In this document: positions 5,367-5,468 of the stretch, piece by piece | Layout of the letters: the number at the start of each line of letters is the position of its first letter | How positions within the stretch are numbered: the first letter of the stretch is position 1 | NCBI GenBank assembly: GCA_947254385.1 | Contig: CAMYCP010000097.1 | Location: 1 to 5,468, forward strand | Reading direction: 5' to 3' | DNA: 5,468 nt | Origin: an uncultured Filifactor sp. | GTDB lineage: Bacteria; Bacillota; Clostridia; Peptostreptococcales; Filifactoraceae | Translations under genes and position numbers: made by a program | The notes under the pieces: generated by a model | Told to the model about the DNA's origin: nothing | Databases searched by the model: none | Seen by the model: only the letters and a program-made list of their open reading frames with translations

Positions 5367-5468
5367 TTATTTTTTGAGAATGGAGTTTTTAGAGGTTTCT
5401 GTATGTAAAAATTTTCCTCCATTTGTTTTTTTACTGCGTTTTGTTTCAAAATACAGATACTTATTTAT
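5367..5468 (-). CDS. Partial reading frame, C-terminal end only, unidentified
   Basis: A minus-strand frame enters from the right edge and ends at TAA 5367-5369. It gives 33 residues including KYLYFETKRSKKTNGG and ending in SILKK. It is basic and polar. The stop lies about 62 bases inside the repeat terminus, the distance expected between a transposase stop and the end of an insertion sequence, so it could be a transposase tail. The fragment is too short for recognition, and another minus-strand frame is also open here. Confidence 0.3.
   Translation of the reverse strand: MNKYLYFETKRSKKTNGGKFLHTETSKNSILKK

Noticed and set aside
5343..5370. Plus-strand TTGACA (5343-5348) with an AT-rich -10-like box, as an outward promoter
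   Set aside because: The -10 match is poor in an AT-rich stretch and no plus-strand gene is visible to the right within the window.
5276..5449. 58-codon N-terminal extension of the DUF4428 protein
   Set aside because: The extension has no ribosome binding site, crosses the flanking repeat, and ignores the AAGGAGG directly before the ATG at 5275.

Overview
The window looks like a low-GC Bacillota genome, most likely a gut-type member of the Clostridia (Ruminococcaceae/Lachnospiraceae-like). The evidence is the AT-rich sequence, strong AAGGAG/GGAGG ribosome binding sites, and the combination of DUF4428, TFIIB-type zinc-ribbon, TPM and 'copper amine oxidase N-terminal' (stalk) domains. The genus assignment is inference.

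Every gene I can support is on the minus strand, in one tightly packed run read from about 5275 down to 214. In transcription order: (1) a DUF4428 protein with an N-terminal four-Cys motif, a PH-like middle, a 120-residue Met/Asn/Gly repeat and a C-terminal zinc ribbon (4238-5275); (2) a decayed, internally deleted copy of a downstream gene (4057-4216); (3) a previously unlisted 41-residue small ORF with a strong ribosome binding site (3914-4039); (4) a four-helix membrane protein with an N-terminal Cys cluster (3097-3912); (5) a protein with two TFIIB-like zinc ribbons and a C-terminal membrane anchor (2002-3066); (6) a secreted or membrane-anchored TPM-domain protein (1251-1988); (7) a secreted stalk-domain protein (214-1230). 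The gaps between genes 4 to 7 are 13-30 bp, so they are probably one transcript. A strong intrinsic terminator at 162-210 closes it, directly after the last stop codon.

The genes suggest a membrane/envelope module: three proteins with paired-Cys motifs, of which two have membrane segments, followed by two exported proteins. No enzyme is recognisable and the joint function is unknown.

The two edges of the window carry related repeats in inverted orientation (about 1-54 and 5304-5358), each ending in the same AGATGCCCT-like terminus pointing into the window. They resemble the ends of an insertion sequence or another dispersed element, so the operon may sit between two copies. At the right edge an incomplete minus-strand reading frame ends just before that repeat; it could be the end of the element's own gene, but I cannot identify it.

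The most notable points are the shrunken duplicate of the membrane-protein gene, the small ORF whose stop lies one base from the next start, the Met-rich repeat, and the inverted flanking repeats.
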